Assembly: GCA_023431345.1 (NCBI GenBank)
Contig: JAEYWK010000096.1
Coordinates: 1 to 64,000, forward strand
DNA: 64,000 nt
Direction of reading: 5' to 3'
From: Pseudomonadota bacterium
GTDB taxonomy: Bacteria > Myxococcota_A > Polyangia > Polyangiales > Polyangiaceae
The notes below the pieces were generated by a model, which ran no database searches, was not told the DNA's origin, and saw only the letters and a program-made list of their open reading frames with translations. Made by a program: the position numbers and the translations under genes. How positions within the stretch are numbered: the first letter of the stretch is position 1; each line of letters begins with the position of its first letter. Positions 32,701 to 40,914 of the stretch are shown piece by piece.

Positions 32701-34079
32701 GCGAGCAGCTCGCTCGCGCCCGGCGGCAAGCCGCGGGCCCGCTCGAGCACCATGTCGCGCGTCAGCGGCACGCGCCCCGCCGCCGCGACCACCCAGCCCG
32801 GTTGACGCCCGCTCACCTCTGCTAGCTGCGATGCCCGCTCCGGCGACGTGATGCCGAGCGCGCGGCACAGCGACGCCAGGGCCGCGTCATCGAGGGGAGC
32901 CAGCGTCACCCTGCTCGCACCGGCGGGCGCGCTGCGCAGCGCCGCCACCACGTCGAGCCCCCGCGTGGCGCGAGCGTGGCAGCGAAACGCTTCGAGCGCC
33001 GTCACCAGCTCGAGCGGTGCGGCCTCGAGCTCGTCGAGCACCAAGAGCAGCGGCCCTGGCTCGCGGAACGGAAAAGCCTGCTCGCTGCCGCGAAAGAACG
33101 CCACGAGGCGCTGCGTCAACGCCACGTCGTCGAGCGGAAACGCCAAGCGCCGCACGGTGCGCCCGGCGAGCAGCGCGCGCGTCGACAGCTCGCGCAGCAA
33201 ATGGCTCTTGCCCGAGCCGCTCGGACCTTCGAGGTAGCGAACGCCCAGCGCCGGTCGACACAGCTCGGCGAGCTCCCTCTCCCGACCGATCGGCGCCGGC
33301 ACGGCTCGGCGCGACGCCGGCAGCGCCGCGCGCCCGAAGCGGCAGAGCACGTCGTCGGCGCTCTCCGGTCGGTCGCGGGGGTGCGGCGCCAGCAGCTGCT
33401 CGATGACCTCGGAGACGCTCGGCGGCAGCCACGGCGCGAGACCGCGCAGCGAGCGGCGCCCCGCTTCCGGCGGCTGAGCGCTCGCCAAAAACCAGCCCAA
33501 AGCGCCGAGGGCGAACAAATCCGACGCGCGGCTCGGACGCGCGCCGCTCTTGAGCTCCGGCGCCGCGAACGCGGGGGTAAACGCCACCCCCGCGCCTCGG
33601 GCCTCGCACTGCACGGCGGCGCCGAGGTCGAGCACGAACACCCGCCCGGCGCCCGTCACTCGCACGTGCTCCGGCTTCAAGTCGCCATGCAAAAACCCGG
33701 CGTCGTGCAGGGCCGAGAGCGTGGCCGCCACCTCGGCCAGCACGTGCAGCAGGCGCTCGGCGCGCGCTCCTTCATCTTCGCAAACGAAGTCGCGAGCAGC
33801 GCGACCCTCCACGAAATCCTCGACCAAGAACGGCGCACCGCTCTGCTCGTCGCACCCGAAGTCGTGCGCGCGCACCAGCCCTGGCACGTCGAGCCGCCGC
33901 AGCAGGCTGAACTCCGCTTCCAGCGCCGACGCGTCGAACGACGCCGACTGCCAAACCTTCGCCACCAGCGACAGCTCCGGCGCCTCTCGATCGGCAACGC
34001 GCAGGACGTAGCCCTGCCCGCCGCGCCCCAAGAGCGCGCCCGCGGCGTAACGACGATGAACGAGCAGCGGCGCGCTCAT
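29751..34079 (-). CDS. Ser/Thr kinase-ATPase-TPR-GAF-sigma54 activator, single polypeptide
   Basis: This 1442-residue protein joins, in order: a protein kinase domain (about 10-255; ALLGRGGQGYVL, Lys in LVAKVW, HGDLKPEH in place of HRDLKPEN, DLGAAV in place of DFG); an ATPase domain (about 265-520; LEGPSGSGKSHLLRELS Walker A, LLVLDELEAA Walker B); TPR-like helices (about 560-900, e.g. LDHNLGVVSLYCERLDEAIA); a GAF-like domain (about 940-1090); a sigma-54 AAA domain (about 1130-1350; LLRGETGTGKEMFARALHEH, RGAFTGADRARPG, CATNRDLEAEV) and a Fis-type HTH (NISHAAQALGLTRHGLKKRM). The GAFTGA loop means it can contact sigma-54. The HRD Arg is replaced by Gly, so kinase activity is uncertain. It lies between a lipoprotein and a propeller lipoprotein. 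Confidence 0.9.
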   Translation of the reverse strand: MSAPLLVHRRYAAGALLGRGGQGYVLRVADREAPELSLVAKVWQSASFDASALEAEFSLLRRLDVPGLVRAHDFGCDEQSGAPFLVEDFVEGRAARDFVCEDEGARAERLLHVLAEVAATLSALHDAGFLHGDLKPEHVRVTGAGRVFVLDLGAAVQCEARGAGVAFTPAFAAPELKSGARPSRASDLFALGALGWFLASAQPPEAGRRSLRGLAPWLPPSVSEVIEQLLAPHPRDRPESADDVLCRFGRAALPASRRAVPAPIGRERELAELCRPALGVRYLEGPSGSGKSHLLRELSTRALLAGRTVRRLAFPLDDVALTQRLVAFFRGSEQAFPFREPGPLLLVLDELEAAPLELVTALEAFRCHARATRGLDVVAALRSAPAGASRVTLAPLDDAALASLCRALGITSPERASQLAEVSGRQPGWVVAAAGRVPLTRDMVLERARGLPPGASELLAALALLGGPISEALLSRLFPGPGLARHLAALGAAGLLARRARGAELGYELAVPEVAGEIAAALGSFELSDRLAEALLEIEVVSARTLLGVASAASPPSARARLLALAARRAQEHGAASDEIEALLALGADPSQRTRERVTRLEKLTRHAGSPHPQALAWLAELAQSDRSLRPLVARRQAEAAARAGDLVLARETALAAEREAKALGDPELAALCTATRGAMALYSADVAAADAALRDAAARLALHGVSDAEERARLDHNLGVVSLYCERLDEAIAAFERSLEIKRGLGDRAGVRSCLLNLGLALAKRGRFDDGVRALDEAAALARSLGQAAGRAWCLAARADLEVRRGDARAAERYVAEAEAIREAPPLIAADLCVVRAQAALLDGDGARALAAVASLSRAARDSDALLDARAELVEAGALLAKVPAAPRRAARASLAIVRKARSAKLPEIESQAWALLARARRPAPGAAPRYAGPMSGEQASAMSGEPRLWELLRELGDVELSDAPRMLLTAARALCGAERALLAITTARGDVREAWGVDLDGYELAEAKQRCDGELVRRAAEARATLYLREHPGAAGRGARLAIPRELPGGDWLVVLLLEHRFVVGAFDELPSGLGEQLATLAVLVARLVTAGASPAVAPLGTPPLAADTERGQTTSLPARKARRAFPGMIGSSRALELAVAKLDSAVDSSLPVLLRGETGTGKEMFARALHEHGPRARGAFVAVNCAAIPEALFEAELFGHARGAFTGADRARPGLLARAEGGTLLLDEIGELSLARQAALLRVLETRRYRAVGSDEERPFDVRVICATNRDLEAEVARGEFRSDLLFRINVVEIEVPPLRERREDIPALVQAFLQRSGARLGIAPEAMLALESHDWPGNVRELEHQIQRLSLLGATRIERAHLPRGLRRGSSAPEPATEERAARSNRAPRDEKSEVEAALARSGGNISHAAQALGLTRHGLKKRMLRLGLRQRAEGSER

Positions 34080-34083
34080 GCTC

Positions 34084-35607
34084 TCATTCGCCCATCAGCG
34101 CGGCCGCCTTGCTCTGGATGCTGGCCAAATATTGGCTGCCACCCGCGCTCGGCCAGAGCACCAGCGCGCGGCGCAGGCGCGGCTCTTCGAAGCGCCCGAG
34201 GGCGTCGAAGTACGCCGCCGCAACCTGAGGCGCAGCGTCGAAGCTCTTCACCGCGGCCACGTCGGCCGCCTCTTGCTCCGGCGTGATCAGCTCCACCCGA
34301 ATCAGCATCACGCGCAAAGTTTGCTCCGGCTTCGGCGAGATGCTGAGCGGAATCGACGCCTCCGTCCACGACTGCGGCATCAGGTAAAGCACCCGCAAGC
34401 CAGGCGTCCGAAACCATTGACGCTTCCAGGTGTTGACCATCGCGCGCGCTTCGTCGTCGTAAAGCCCGCTGGCGCCGAGCGCCGAGGTGACGCGCCCGGC
34501 GAGCTCTTCCGCGTAGGCGTCGATGCCCGGGGCCGACGCCAGGCTCGGCGCCGTGTCATCCAGCACCCCGCCTGGCGCGATGCCCTGCGTGTGCTCTGTA
34601 AAGGCGCCGCGCTCGGCGTCGACGTTGACGACGAACACGCGCCCGATCGACTCCGCGTAGTCGTTCTTCAGAGCGACCTTGCCGCCGCTGCTCGACTTGA
34701 CCGAGACCGGCAGCTCGAACTCGCCCAAGCCGCGGTAGAACAGGAACTTCTCCGCCTCACCGTTGGCCATCGAGATCGGATTGGCGGCCACGTCCCTCGC
34801 GTAGCTCCAGCTGAACTGCTCGAGCGAAGCCGCCGGCGCCGGCACGGCCGTGCCCGCGGGCAGCACCGCAAAGCGGCCCCAATCGAGCCGGCCATCTTTC
34901 AGCGTCGCGAATTTGTCGCGGCACTCGTCGCTCATGAACGGAAAGCTCGGGTCGAGCGTCGGGTCTCCGTACGACGTCGCGGCCCCCGTGTGCGCCGCCA
35001 CCGCGGTGGGCGCCGCGATCGCTGGCGAGAAGCTCGTTACCGCCGGATACCACTGCGTGAGCACCCCCTTCGGAAACTGCACGCTAGCTTCGACCTGCAG
35101 CGGCGCGTCGGAGTAAAAGTAGGTCACCGGCGTCTCCATCTTGATCGTGACGGACGGCTCCGTGCCCAGCAGCGGCCCCGCCTTCATGCGGTCGTAGACG
35201 AACGCGGGCAGGTCTTCTTCCTCGTGCTGGAGGCCGCGCTGCAGCGTGCCGTCCGAACCGACGACGACCGTGTCGGTGCCCCACTCGTGCACGATGAACC
35301 CGCGGCCCGGATATTGGTTGGGGGCGCTCCCTCCGCTGGCCCCCCCGGGCTCGGTGACTGGATTGCCAGCGCTGCTGCCACCCGCAGCGCCGCCCCCGCC
35401 GGGCTCCTTCGGATTCGCCACCCCGCCCGGCCCCGCCCCGCTGGACTTCGGACTCCCGCTGCCCGCCCCGCTGGACTTCGCACTTCCGCTGTCCGCACCC
35501 CCGTCGCCGCGCGGCTCGACGCTCACCCCGCCGCAGCCAGCCATGGCCACCCACGCCGCCAGCAGCACCCACCGCCCGCTCGAGCCCACCGATTTGGTTA
35601 CCAGCAT
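34084..35607 (-). CDS. Lipoprotein with Gly/Ser-rich linker, first gene of the regulator operon
   Basis: I chose ATG 35607 (MLVTKSVGSSGRWVLLAAWV), giving 507 residues with lipobox MAGC. A repetitive Gly/Ser/Pro linker (residues 30-100) is followed by a globular part starting PGRGFIVHEWGTDTVVVGSD. This resembles large hypothetical proteins I have seen in myxobacteria and planctomycetes that begin with FxVHEWGTFT, but function is unknown. Later parts include VTYFYSDAPLQVEASVQFPK and YGDPTLDPSFPFMSDECRDK. It ends 4 bp before the kinase/sigma54 regulator start, so the two are coupled. Its promoter region holds a GGTTACC repeat cluster. Confidence 0.75.
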   Translation of the reverse strand: MLVTKSVGSSGRWVLLAAWVAMAGCGGVSVEPRGDGGADSGSAKSSGAGSGSPKSSGAGPGGVANPKEPGGGGAAGGSSAGNPVTEPGGASGGSAPNQYPGRGFIVHEWGTDTVVVGSDGTLQRGLQHEEEDLPAFVYDRMKAGPLLGTEPSVTIKMETPVTYFYSDAPLQVEASVQFPKGVLTQWYPAVTSFSPAIAAPTAVAAHTGAATSYGDPTLDPSFPFMSDECRDKFATLKDGRLDWGRFAVLPAGTAVPAPAASLEQFSWSYARDVAANPISMANGEAEKFLFYRGLGEFELPVSVKSSSGGKVALKNDYAESIGRVFVVNVDAERGAFTEHTQGIAPGGVLDDTAPSLASAPGIDAYAEELAGRVTSALGASGLYDDEARAMVNTWKRQWFRTPGLRVLYLMPQSWTEASIPLSISPKPEQTLRVMLIRVELITPEQEAADVAAVKSFDAAPQVAAAYFDALGRFEEPRLRRALVLWPSAGGSQYLASIQSKAAALMGE

Positions 35608-35713
35608 CTTGTCCTCGGCCCCTCTTTCTGCAGCGAATGTGCCGGAGCCAGATGGTGCTGGGTTTGCCAAACGGTTACCGTTTGGTTACCATTTATGGTT
35701 CGGTCTGGTTACC
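35596..35713. promoter_or_regulatory. Divergent control region with palindrome and GGTTACC repeats
   Basis: CCAAACGG-TTA-CCGTTTGG at 35667-35685 is an inverted repeat with perfect 8-bp arms. GGTTACC occurs at 35596, 35673, 35684 and 35707; the copy at 35596 precedes or overlaps the lipoprotein 5' region and the others lie between the divergent starts at 35607 (minus) and 35819 (plus). The stretch is AT-richer than its surroundings. A transcription factor site is likely; the protein is unknown. Confidence 0.5.
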
Positions 35714-35818
35714 ACCGAGCTGCCGTCAGTAGCCAGCGCCGGAGCCGTCGGGCGCCTCCACCGGCGCGGCCCCGAGTAGCCCCTAGCCGCTCGCCGCGAG
35801 TCCCTCCACGATGACGGG

Positions 35819-37294
35819 ATGCACGTCCTCGCTGGGCGGTACCGGCTCGAACGCCAACTCGGGAAAGGCGGCATGGGCTCCGTTTGGCTCGCCGAGCACC
35901 TCGCGCTGCGCTCGTGGGTCGCCGTCAAGCTGATGGACCCCGCCATCGCTGCGACGCCCGAAGGCGCGGAGCGCTTCCGTCGCGAGGCGCAAGCAGCGGC
36001 GTCGCTGCGCAGCGCGCACGTCGTGCAGGTGCTCGACTACGGTGTTCACGAGAGCACGCCGTACCTGGTCATGGAGCTGATGCACGGCGAGAGCCTGGCC
36101 GGCTGTCTCGAGCGAGAGCGACGACTGACGCCAGAGCGCACCGTCGCGATCGTGACGCAAGTGGCGCGCGCTCTCGGACGCGCGCACGCGGCCGGCATCG
36201 TCCACCGCGACTTGAAGCCCGACAACATCTTCTTGGTGCGCGAAGACGATCAAGAGCTGGTCAAGATCCTCGATTTCGGGATCGCGAAGACACCGCCAGC
36301 GCAGTTCGGCGGCATGGAGACGCGCACCGGCGTCACGATGGGGACGCCCTACTACATGAGCCCCGAGCAGGTAGAGGGCAAAAAAGCCGTCGATTTCCGC
36401 ACGGATCTTTGGGCGATGGCCGTGATCACGGCAGAGTGCCTGACGGGCGTGCGGCCGTTCGACGGCGCCACGTACGGCGAGCTCTTGCTCAACATTTGCG
36501 CGCGGCCGATCGCGCCGCCGTCGTCGCAAGGCTTTCATTTGCGCGGCTTCGACGAGTGGTTCGCGCGCGCGACGAGCCGCGATCCGGAGCAGCGCTTCGC
36601 GAGCGCGCAGGACTTGGCGAGCACGCTGCGCGAGGTCGTCGCCGGAACGTACCCGCCAGGAGCGCCCGTCGCTTCGCCGGCAGCGGGCTACGCGCCGAGC
36701 CAAGGCCCTCACGCGGCGCCCGCTGGCGCCCCGCCCACGCTGACGGCAGGCGCCGCGCCGTCGGCGCTGTCGATGAGCACCTCGCAAGCGCTGCCGCTCC
36801 AGCGTTCGAGCCCGCTACCGTGGATCTTGCTCGCCCTCGTCGCGCTCGCGGGAGCCGTGGGCGCCACCGTGCTCATCATGCGTGAAAGGCCGACAGCCGC
36901 CGCGCTCTCGCCCCCAGCCGCGCCCGCCGCGGCGGCGCCGGACGCGAGCGCCGCCGTAACGCTCGCCCCCGCGCCGCAAGCTTCGATCGCGGTGCCGGCA
37001 GCAAACGCAAACGCGAACGCGAGCGCAAAGCCAGCTGCAGTCGAACAACCCCACGCCGAGCTGCCCAGCAGACCCACGGCCGCCGTCGCGCCCGCAACGC
37101 CGCCCACGGCTCCAACCACCGCAGCCGCCGCAGCCGCCCCCGCCTCGCCCGCGAGCAAACCCGCCGCGACCGCGACCTGCTTCAGCGATCCCTTCTCCGG
37201 CCAAATCCGCCCCGCCACCGCGAACCGCGCCGCCGGCGCCAGCACCTTCGCCTGCAAACAGGATCCGTTCACGGGCCGTTACAAGAAGCTCTAG
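35819..37294 (+). CDS. Membrane-anchored Ser/Thr protein kinase (Hanks type)
   Basis: This 491-residue protein has an intact kinase domain at residues 7-275: GKGGMGSVW, Lys37 in VAVKLMDP, HRDLKPDN (129-136), DFGIAK (152-157) and GTPYYMSPEQVEG in the activation segment. A Pro/Ala/Ser linker leads to one transmembrane helix at about 334-354 (PWILLALVALAGAVGATVLI), so the kinase is cytoplasmic with an Ala/Pro-rich external tail ending in a Cys-containing 40-residue segment (FSDPFSGQIR, QDPFTGRYKK). It diverges from the regulator operon, and its end overlaps the convergent PNPOx-like gene by 4 bases. Confidence 0.92.
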   Translation: MHVLAGRYRLERQLGKGGMGSVWLAEHLALRSWVAVKLMDPAIAATPEGAERFRREAQAAASLRSAHVVQVLDYGVHESTPYLVMELMHGESLAGCLERERRLTPERTVAIVTQVARALGRAHAAGIVHRDLKPDNIFLVREDDQELVKILDFGIAKTPPAQFGGMETRTGVTMGTPYYMSPEQVEGKKAVDFRTDLWAMAVITAECLTGVRPFDGATYGELLLNICARPIAPPSSQGFHLRGFDEWFARATSRDPEQRFASAQDLASTLREVVAGTYPPGAPVASPAAGYAPSQGPHAAPAGAPPTLTAGAAPSALSMSTSQALPLQRSSPLPWILLALVALAGAVGATVLIMRERPTAAALSPPAAPAAAAPDASAAVTLAPAPQASIAVPAANANANASAKPAAVEQPHAELPSRPTAAVAPATPPTAPTTAAAAAAPASPASKPAATATCFSDPFSGQIRPATANRAAGASTFACKQDPFTGRYKKL

Positions 37295-38262
37295 CGCTGC
37301 CACGTGCCGGTGCCATCCAAGTGCGGCGACACCTCGACGCGGGACGAGTTGCGCAAGACGCCGCGCCACAGCAGCCCCTGATCAACCTGCACCTCGAGCA
37401 GCCGCTCGGCGCCCGCGAACGACGCTCCGGCGTCCCACAGCACGCGCGCGGTGCCGCTCAGCGACAGCACGTCGCCGCTCGCGAAATCGAGCGCCAACAG
37501 CCCCGCGCGCGGATTCACCTCGAGGTTACCGAAGCTGTTGAACAGAAAATTGCCGGAGAAGTCCGGCATCGTCAGCACGCTGCCGGCTTCGGCTGCCTCC
37601 GCGCGCACGAAGCCAGGCAAGCCGCCGCGGTGCGACACATCGACGCCCTCGTTGCCACCTTGCCGCGGCGCGCGTGAGCTGGTGGCGATGAAGGTCGTGT
37701 CCGTGCGCTCCAGCAGGCGCACAGCGTCGGCCGACAGCCGCGACGCCTCGACTTCTGGCGCTAGCCGCCGCGACGCCGGCGTGAAGTCGAAAGCTCGCGA
37801 CTGAATGTACTGCTTGCAGTTGCCGAAGCTCTGCTCGACCTCGAGCGCGAAGCCGCGCTCGCTCAGCGCGACGATCCGACCACTAACGCGATTGCGCCGC
37901 CGCGTCGCAAGCTCGATGCCGAGCGCCCCGAGCGGCGCCCCCAGCTTCCAATGCGTCGCCAGCGGATCGCCGGGCAAAGGCGTGGCCGTCACCTCCAGCC
38001 GGCGCGCGCTCACGGCACGCACGAACCCCGGCTCGCCGAGCAGCAGCGACGCCCACACCGCGCCCCCTTCGCCGACGCTCCCGACCAGCAAGTAGGGCAA
38101 CGCCTCGAACAGCTCACGGTGCTGGTCGGGCATGAAGCGGCGAACGACGCGCCGCCCCGCCTGCTCCACGCGCTCGCGCACGCCCAAGCGCTCTTGCACC
38201 GCCTGCTCGCCCGCGTGAAAGGGCGAGCCCTCGCCTTCCCAGCCCGCGAGCTTGCCGGCCAT
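37291..38262 (-). CDS. Pyridoxamine 5'-phosphate oxidase-like flavin-binding protein
   Basis: The ATG at 38262 (MAGKLAGWEGEGSPFHAGEQ) gives 323 residues. RFMPDQHRELFEALPYLLVG and WASLLLGEPGFVRA match the N-terminal split-barrel of the putative PNPOx family (PF01243-like), which binds FMN, F420 or heme. The second half (SVLTMPDFSGNFLFNSFGNL and NPRAGLLALDFASGD) repeats the split-barrel pattern, as in two-domain members. No catalytic His characteristic of PdxH was identified. It starts 1 nt after the GST stop, so the two are an operon. Confidence 0.82.
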   Translation of the reverse strand: MAGKLAGWEGEGSPFHAGEQAVQERLGVRERVEQAGRRVVRRFMPDQHRELFEALPYLLVGSVGEGGAVWASLLLGEPGFVRAVSARRLEVTATPLPGDPLATHWKLGAPLGALGIELATRRRNRVSGRIVALSERGFALEVEQSFGNCKQYIQSRAFDFTPASRRLAPEVEASRLSADAVRLLERTDTTFIATSSRAPRQGGNEGVDVSHRGGLPGFVRAEAAEAGSVLTMPDFSGNFLFNSFGNLEVNPRAGLLALDFASGDVLSLSGTARVLWDAGASFAGAERLLEVQVDQGLLWRGVLRNSSRVEVSPHLDGTGTWQR

Positions 38263-38263
38263 A

Positions 38264-38884
38264 TCAGCCCTCGGCCGCCTGCATCGGCACGAAACCGGGC
38301 AAGCGCTCGATCCGCCCCAGCCAGCGGCGCACCGCCGCAAAGGGCTCGAGCGACACGCCGCCTTCGGGCCCGTGCGCCACGTAAGTGTAGAGCGCGACGT
38401 CGGCCAGCGTGGGCCCGCTCCCGACCAGAAACTCTCGCTCGGAAAGCTCGCGCTCGAGCACGTTCAACAGCTGCTCGGCGATCTCGAGCGTGCGAGCGTA
38501 GTCGATATCGCGCTGGAAGACGCGCACGAGCCGCGCCGCGGCCGGCCCCGCCGCGAGCTGCCCCGCCGCGACCGAGAGCCATCGTTGCACCGCCGCCTTG
38601 CCCTCGGGCGAGCGAGGCCAGAACCGTCCCTCGTCGTCGTAACGCTCGGCCAGGTACACCAAGATGGCGTTGCTGTCGGGCACCGTCACGTCGCCGTCTT
38701 CGAGAACGGGCACCTGCCCGAAGCTGTTCCTGCGCAAAAATTCCGGTTGCTTCTGCTCGCCGGCGAGCAGGTTCACGGTCACCAGCTCGTGCGGCAGCCC
38801 GAGCAGCGAGAGCAGCAGCTGCGCGCGGTGAGCGTGGCCCGAGAGCGGATGGCGATAGAGCCGAAGAGGACGCGAAGGCTTCAT
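38264..38884 (-). CDS. Glutathione S-transferase family protein
   Basis: ATG 38884 (MKPSRPLRLYRHPLSGHAHR) gives 206 residues. The thioredoxin-like N-terminal half shows LLLSLLGLPHELVTVNLLAG, FGQVPVLEDGDVTVPDSNAI with the cis-Pro and glutathione-binding Ser, and the helical C-terminal half (FLVGSGPTLADVALYTYVAH) has the conserved N-capping Asp. It precedes a flavin-binding PNPOx-like gene by 1 nt and diverges from a LysR gene that probably controls it. Confidence 0.92.
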   Translation of the reverse strand: MKPSRPLRLYRHPLSGHAHRAQLLLSLLGLPHELVTVNLLAGEQKQPEFLRRNSFGQVPVLEDGDVTVPDSNAILVYLAERYDDEGRFWPRSPEGKAAVQRWLSVAAGQLAAGPAAARLVRVFQRDIDYARTLEIAEQLLNVLERELSEREFLVGSGPTLADVALYTYVAHGPEGGVSLEPFAAVRRWLGRIERLPGFVPMQAAEG

Positions 38885-38917
38885 GAGCGCGATTCTGCAG
38901 CCCACCACTTGAGACAA

Positions 38918-38932
38918 CAATAGCCGCAATTG
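38918..38932. promoter_or_regulatory. LysR-type operator candidate
   Basis: CAAT-AGCCGCA-ATTG is an inverted repeat in the 79-bp gap between the divergent GST and LysR genes. The T and A flanking the centre and the palindrome fit LysR boxes. The gap is the AT-richest part of the locus. Confidence 0.45.
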
Positions 38933-38963
38933 ACAAGTCACTATTTCTGTTTCAGGAACAATC

Positions 38964-39869
38964 ATGGATCGCGTGGCGGCCATGAGAGCCTTCATCGCCG
39001 TCGCGGAAGAGGGCGGCTTTTCCGCGGCGGCGCGGCGCTTGGCCATCTCACCTCCCGTCGTGACGCGGCAAGTGGCGGCGCTCGAGCAGCACATCGGCGC
39101 GCGCCTGCTCGAGCGCACGACACGGCAGGTGCGCATCACCGAAGCAGGCGCGCGCTACCTCGCCGATTGTCGGCGCCTGCTCGCCGAGCTCGACGACATC
39201 GAGGCGGCCGCCGGCGGCTCGCATCGAGCGCCGCGCGGCCCGCTCGGCATCACCGCCTCGGTCATGTTCGGACGCATGTTCGTGGCGCCGCTGCTCATCC
39301 AATTCCTGTCCAAGTATCCAGAGGTAACGGCGCGCGCGCTGCTGGTCGATCGCGTCATCGATCTGCTCGAGGAAGGCATCGACGTCGCCGTGCGCATCGC
39401 CAAGCTGGAAGATTCGACGCTCACTGCCGCCAAGGTCGGCAGCGTGCGGCGCGTCACCTGCGCCTCCCCCGCCTACCTGCGGCGTCACGGCACGCCGCGC
39501 GCGCCGCGTGATTTGGCCGAGCACCGCTGCTTCGTCTTCTCCACCGAGCGCACCCCGCCCAGCTGGGCCTTCCAGCGCGACGGCGAGCACGTCAGCTTCC
39601 GCTCGCGCACGCCCCTGCTCGTCAACAGCTCCGAGGTCGGCATCGACGCCGCCCTCGCCGGAGCGGGCGTGACGCGCGCGCTTTCGTACATGGTCGCAGC
39701 CCACGTGCGCGCTGGTCGCTTGCGGCTGATCCTCGAGGATTACGAGGCCGAGCCGCTGCCCATCCACGTCCTCTACCGCGAAGGGCAGCGTGCCCCCGCC
39801 CGCGTCCGCGCCTTCGTCGATTTCATCGTCGCGCGGCTGCGCGCTGACAAGGCGCTCGCCTTCGACTAA
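38964..39869 (+). CDS. LysR-family transcriptional regulator
   Basis: The 301-residue protein has a winged HTH at the N-terminus (MRAFIAVAEEGGFSAAARRL, SPPVVTRQVAALEQHIGARL) and the LysR substrate-binding domain (GPLGITASVMFGRMFVAPLL, RVIDLLEEGIDVAVRIAKLE, VNSSEVGIDAALAGAGVTRA). It is divergent from the GST/PNPOx operon across 79 bp, the standard arrangement for a LysR regulator and its target. Confidence 0.93.
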   Translation: MDRVAAMRAFIAVAEEGGFSAAARRLAISPPVVTRQVAALEQHIGARLLERTTRQVRITEAGARYLADCRRLLAELDDIEAAAGGSHRAPRGPLGITASVMFGRMFVAPLLIQFLSKYPEVTARALLVDRVIDLLEEGIDVAVRIAKLEDSTLTAAKVGSVRRVTCASPAYLRRHGTPRAPRDLAEHRCFVFSTERTPPSWAFQRDGEHVSFRSRTPLLVNSSEVGIDAALAGAGVTRALSYMVAAHVRAGRLRLILEDYEAEPLPIHVLYREGQRAPARVRAFVDFIVARLRADKALAFD

Positions 39870-39879
39870 CAATAGCGAG

Positions 39880-40701
39880 GTGAAACCGAGCAGCCGATCG
39901 CCAGCAGGCGCGGGTCCGCGGAGAGCGACGGCCGCACCGCTGAGCCTGGGCGCGCTCTGCTGGCTCTCCGCGCTCGCGTGCTCGCCCTTGGTGCAAATCG
40001 CAGACGCCGACGCGCTCGGCGGCACCACCAGCGCGGGCGTGGGCGGCGCGGGCGCGGTCGCAGGCGGCGGCGCGTCAACGGGCGGCACCGCCCCCGAATC
40101 GGGCGCCGCCGGCGAAGGCGGCGCGCCCGACGCACCGAAGCGGCGCATCCTCGCCGACTCCGTCGCTGATTTCTCGCTCACCCAAGGCGAGCACGGCTGG
40201 TACTACGGCATCGACACCGGCGACATCGCGACCTTCACCCTCATGGGTCGCCAATCGACCATCACCTCGTTCAAGCCCCCCTCCGGCGACATGTGGCGCT
40301 GCTGGGCCAGCGAAACGACGCATTGGGCACAGCTGTTCCAGCTCGGCGGTCACCCCAACGGCCTCATCTCCAGCGCTCCGAGCGATGACATCCTCGAGCG
40401 CGCCGTACGCCGCTGGATCAGCAACTACACAGGCCGCGCGCTCATCACCGGCGAGCTCGCCAAGATCGACCTCAACGCCAACGACTCCGACGGCATCGAA
40501 GGCAAAGTGCTGCTCGACGGCGTCGAGCTCTACTCCCAAGCCCTCGAGCCCACCGACGGCGCCGGCACCGCCTTCACTCTGGAAGTCGACCTGCGCGAAG
40601 GCTCCGCCGTCGACTTCGTGCTCGACCCGACCGACGGCCACGATCACCACGACCTCACCCGCTTCACGGCCACCATCGTCACCGCCCCCGAATCCCCCTA
40701 G
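39880..40701 (+). CDS. Lipoprotein with a carbohydrate-binding-like C-terminal domain
   Basis: The GTG at 39880 gives 273 residues with an unusual basic N-terminus before the hydrophobic segment LSLGALCWLSALAC (lipobox). A Gly/Ala linker is followed by RRILADSVADFSLTQGEHGW, YYGIDTGDIATFTLM, RWISNYTGRALITGELAKID and EGKVLLDGVELYSQALEPTD. The last part resembles beta-sandwich domains that appear in planctomycete and myxobacterial surface proteins (VRRWxSxxxGxVxIxGxLAK), so sugar binding is a guess. It starts 10 bp after the LysR stop. Confidence 0.7.
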   Translation: MKPSSRSPAGAGPRRATAAPLSLGALCWLSALACSPLVQIADADALGGTTSAGVGGAGAVAGGGASTGGTAPESGAAGEGGAPDAPKRRILADSVADFSLTQGEHGWYYGIDTGDIATFTLMGRQSTITSFKPPSGDMWRCWASETTHWAQLFQLGGHPNGLISSAPSDDILERAVRRWISNYTGRALITGELAKIDLNANDSDGIEGKVLLDGVELYSQALEPTDGAGTAFTLEVDLREGSAVDFVLDPTDGHDHHDLTRFTATIVTAPESP

Positions 40702-40914
40702 TCGGCTCCAGGGGCTGCCACTCCGCAGCCTCCTTCGCAGCAGGCTTCCGTGGCGAAACCAGGCCAAGCCGAGCGGCTTTCTGAAAGGCTCTCGGGAGCC
40801 TCTCGCCCCCCTATTATCCCGAGCCTCTCGCCTCCGCCCATCGACTCGGCGTCGCCGCCGCTCGTGCCGTGGAGACGCTGCCAGGCGAGTTTCAGGCGTG
40901 ATAGCTCATCGGGC

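Noticed and set aside
37291..37294. Convergent overlap of the kinase and PNPOx-like genes as a regulatory feature
   Set aside because: Overlap of stop codons by a few bases is common in compact genomes; no further signal supports regulation.
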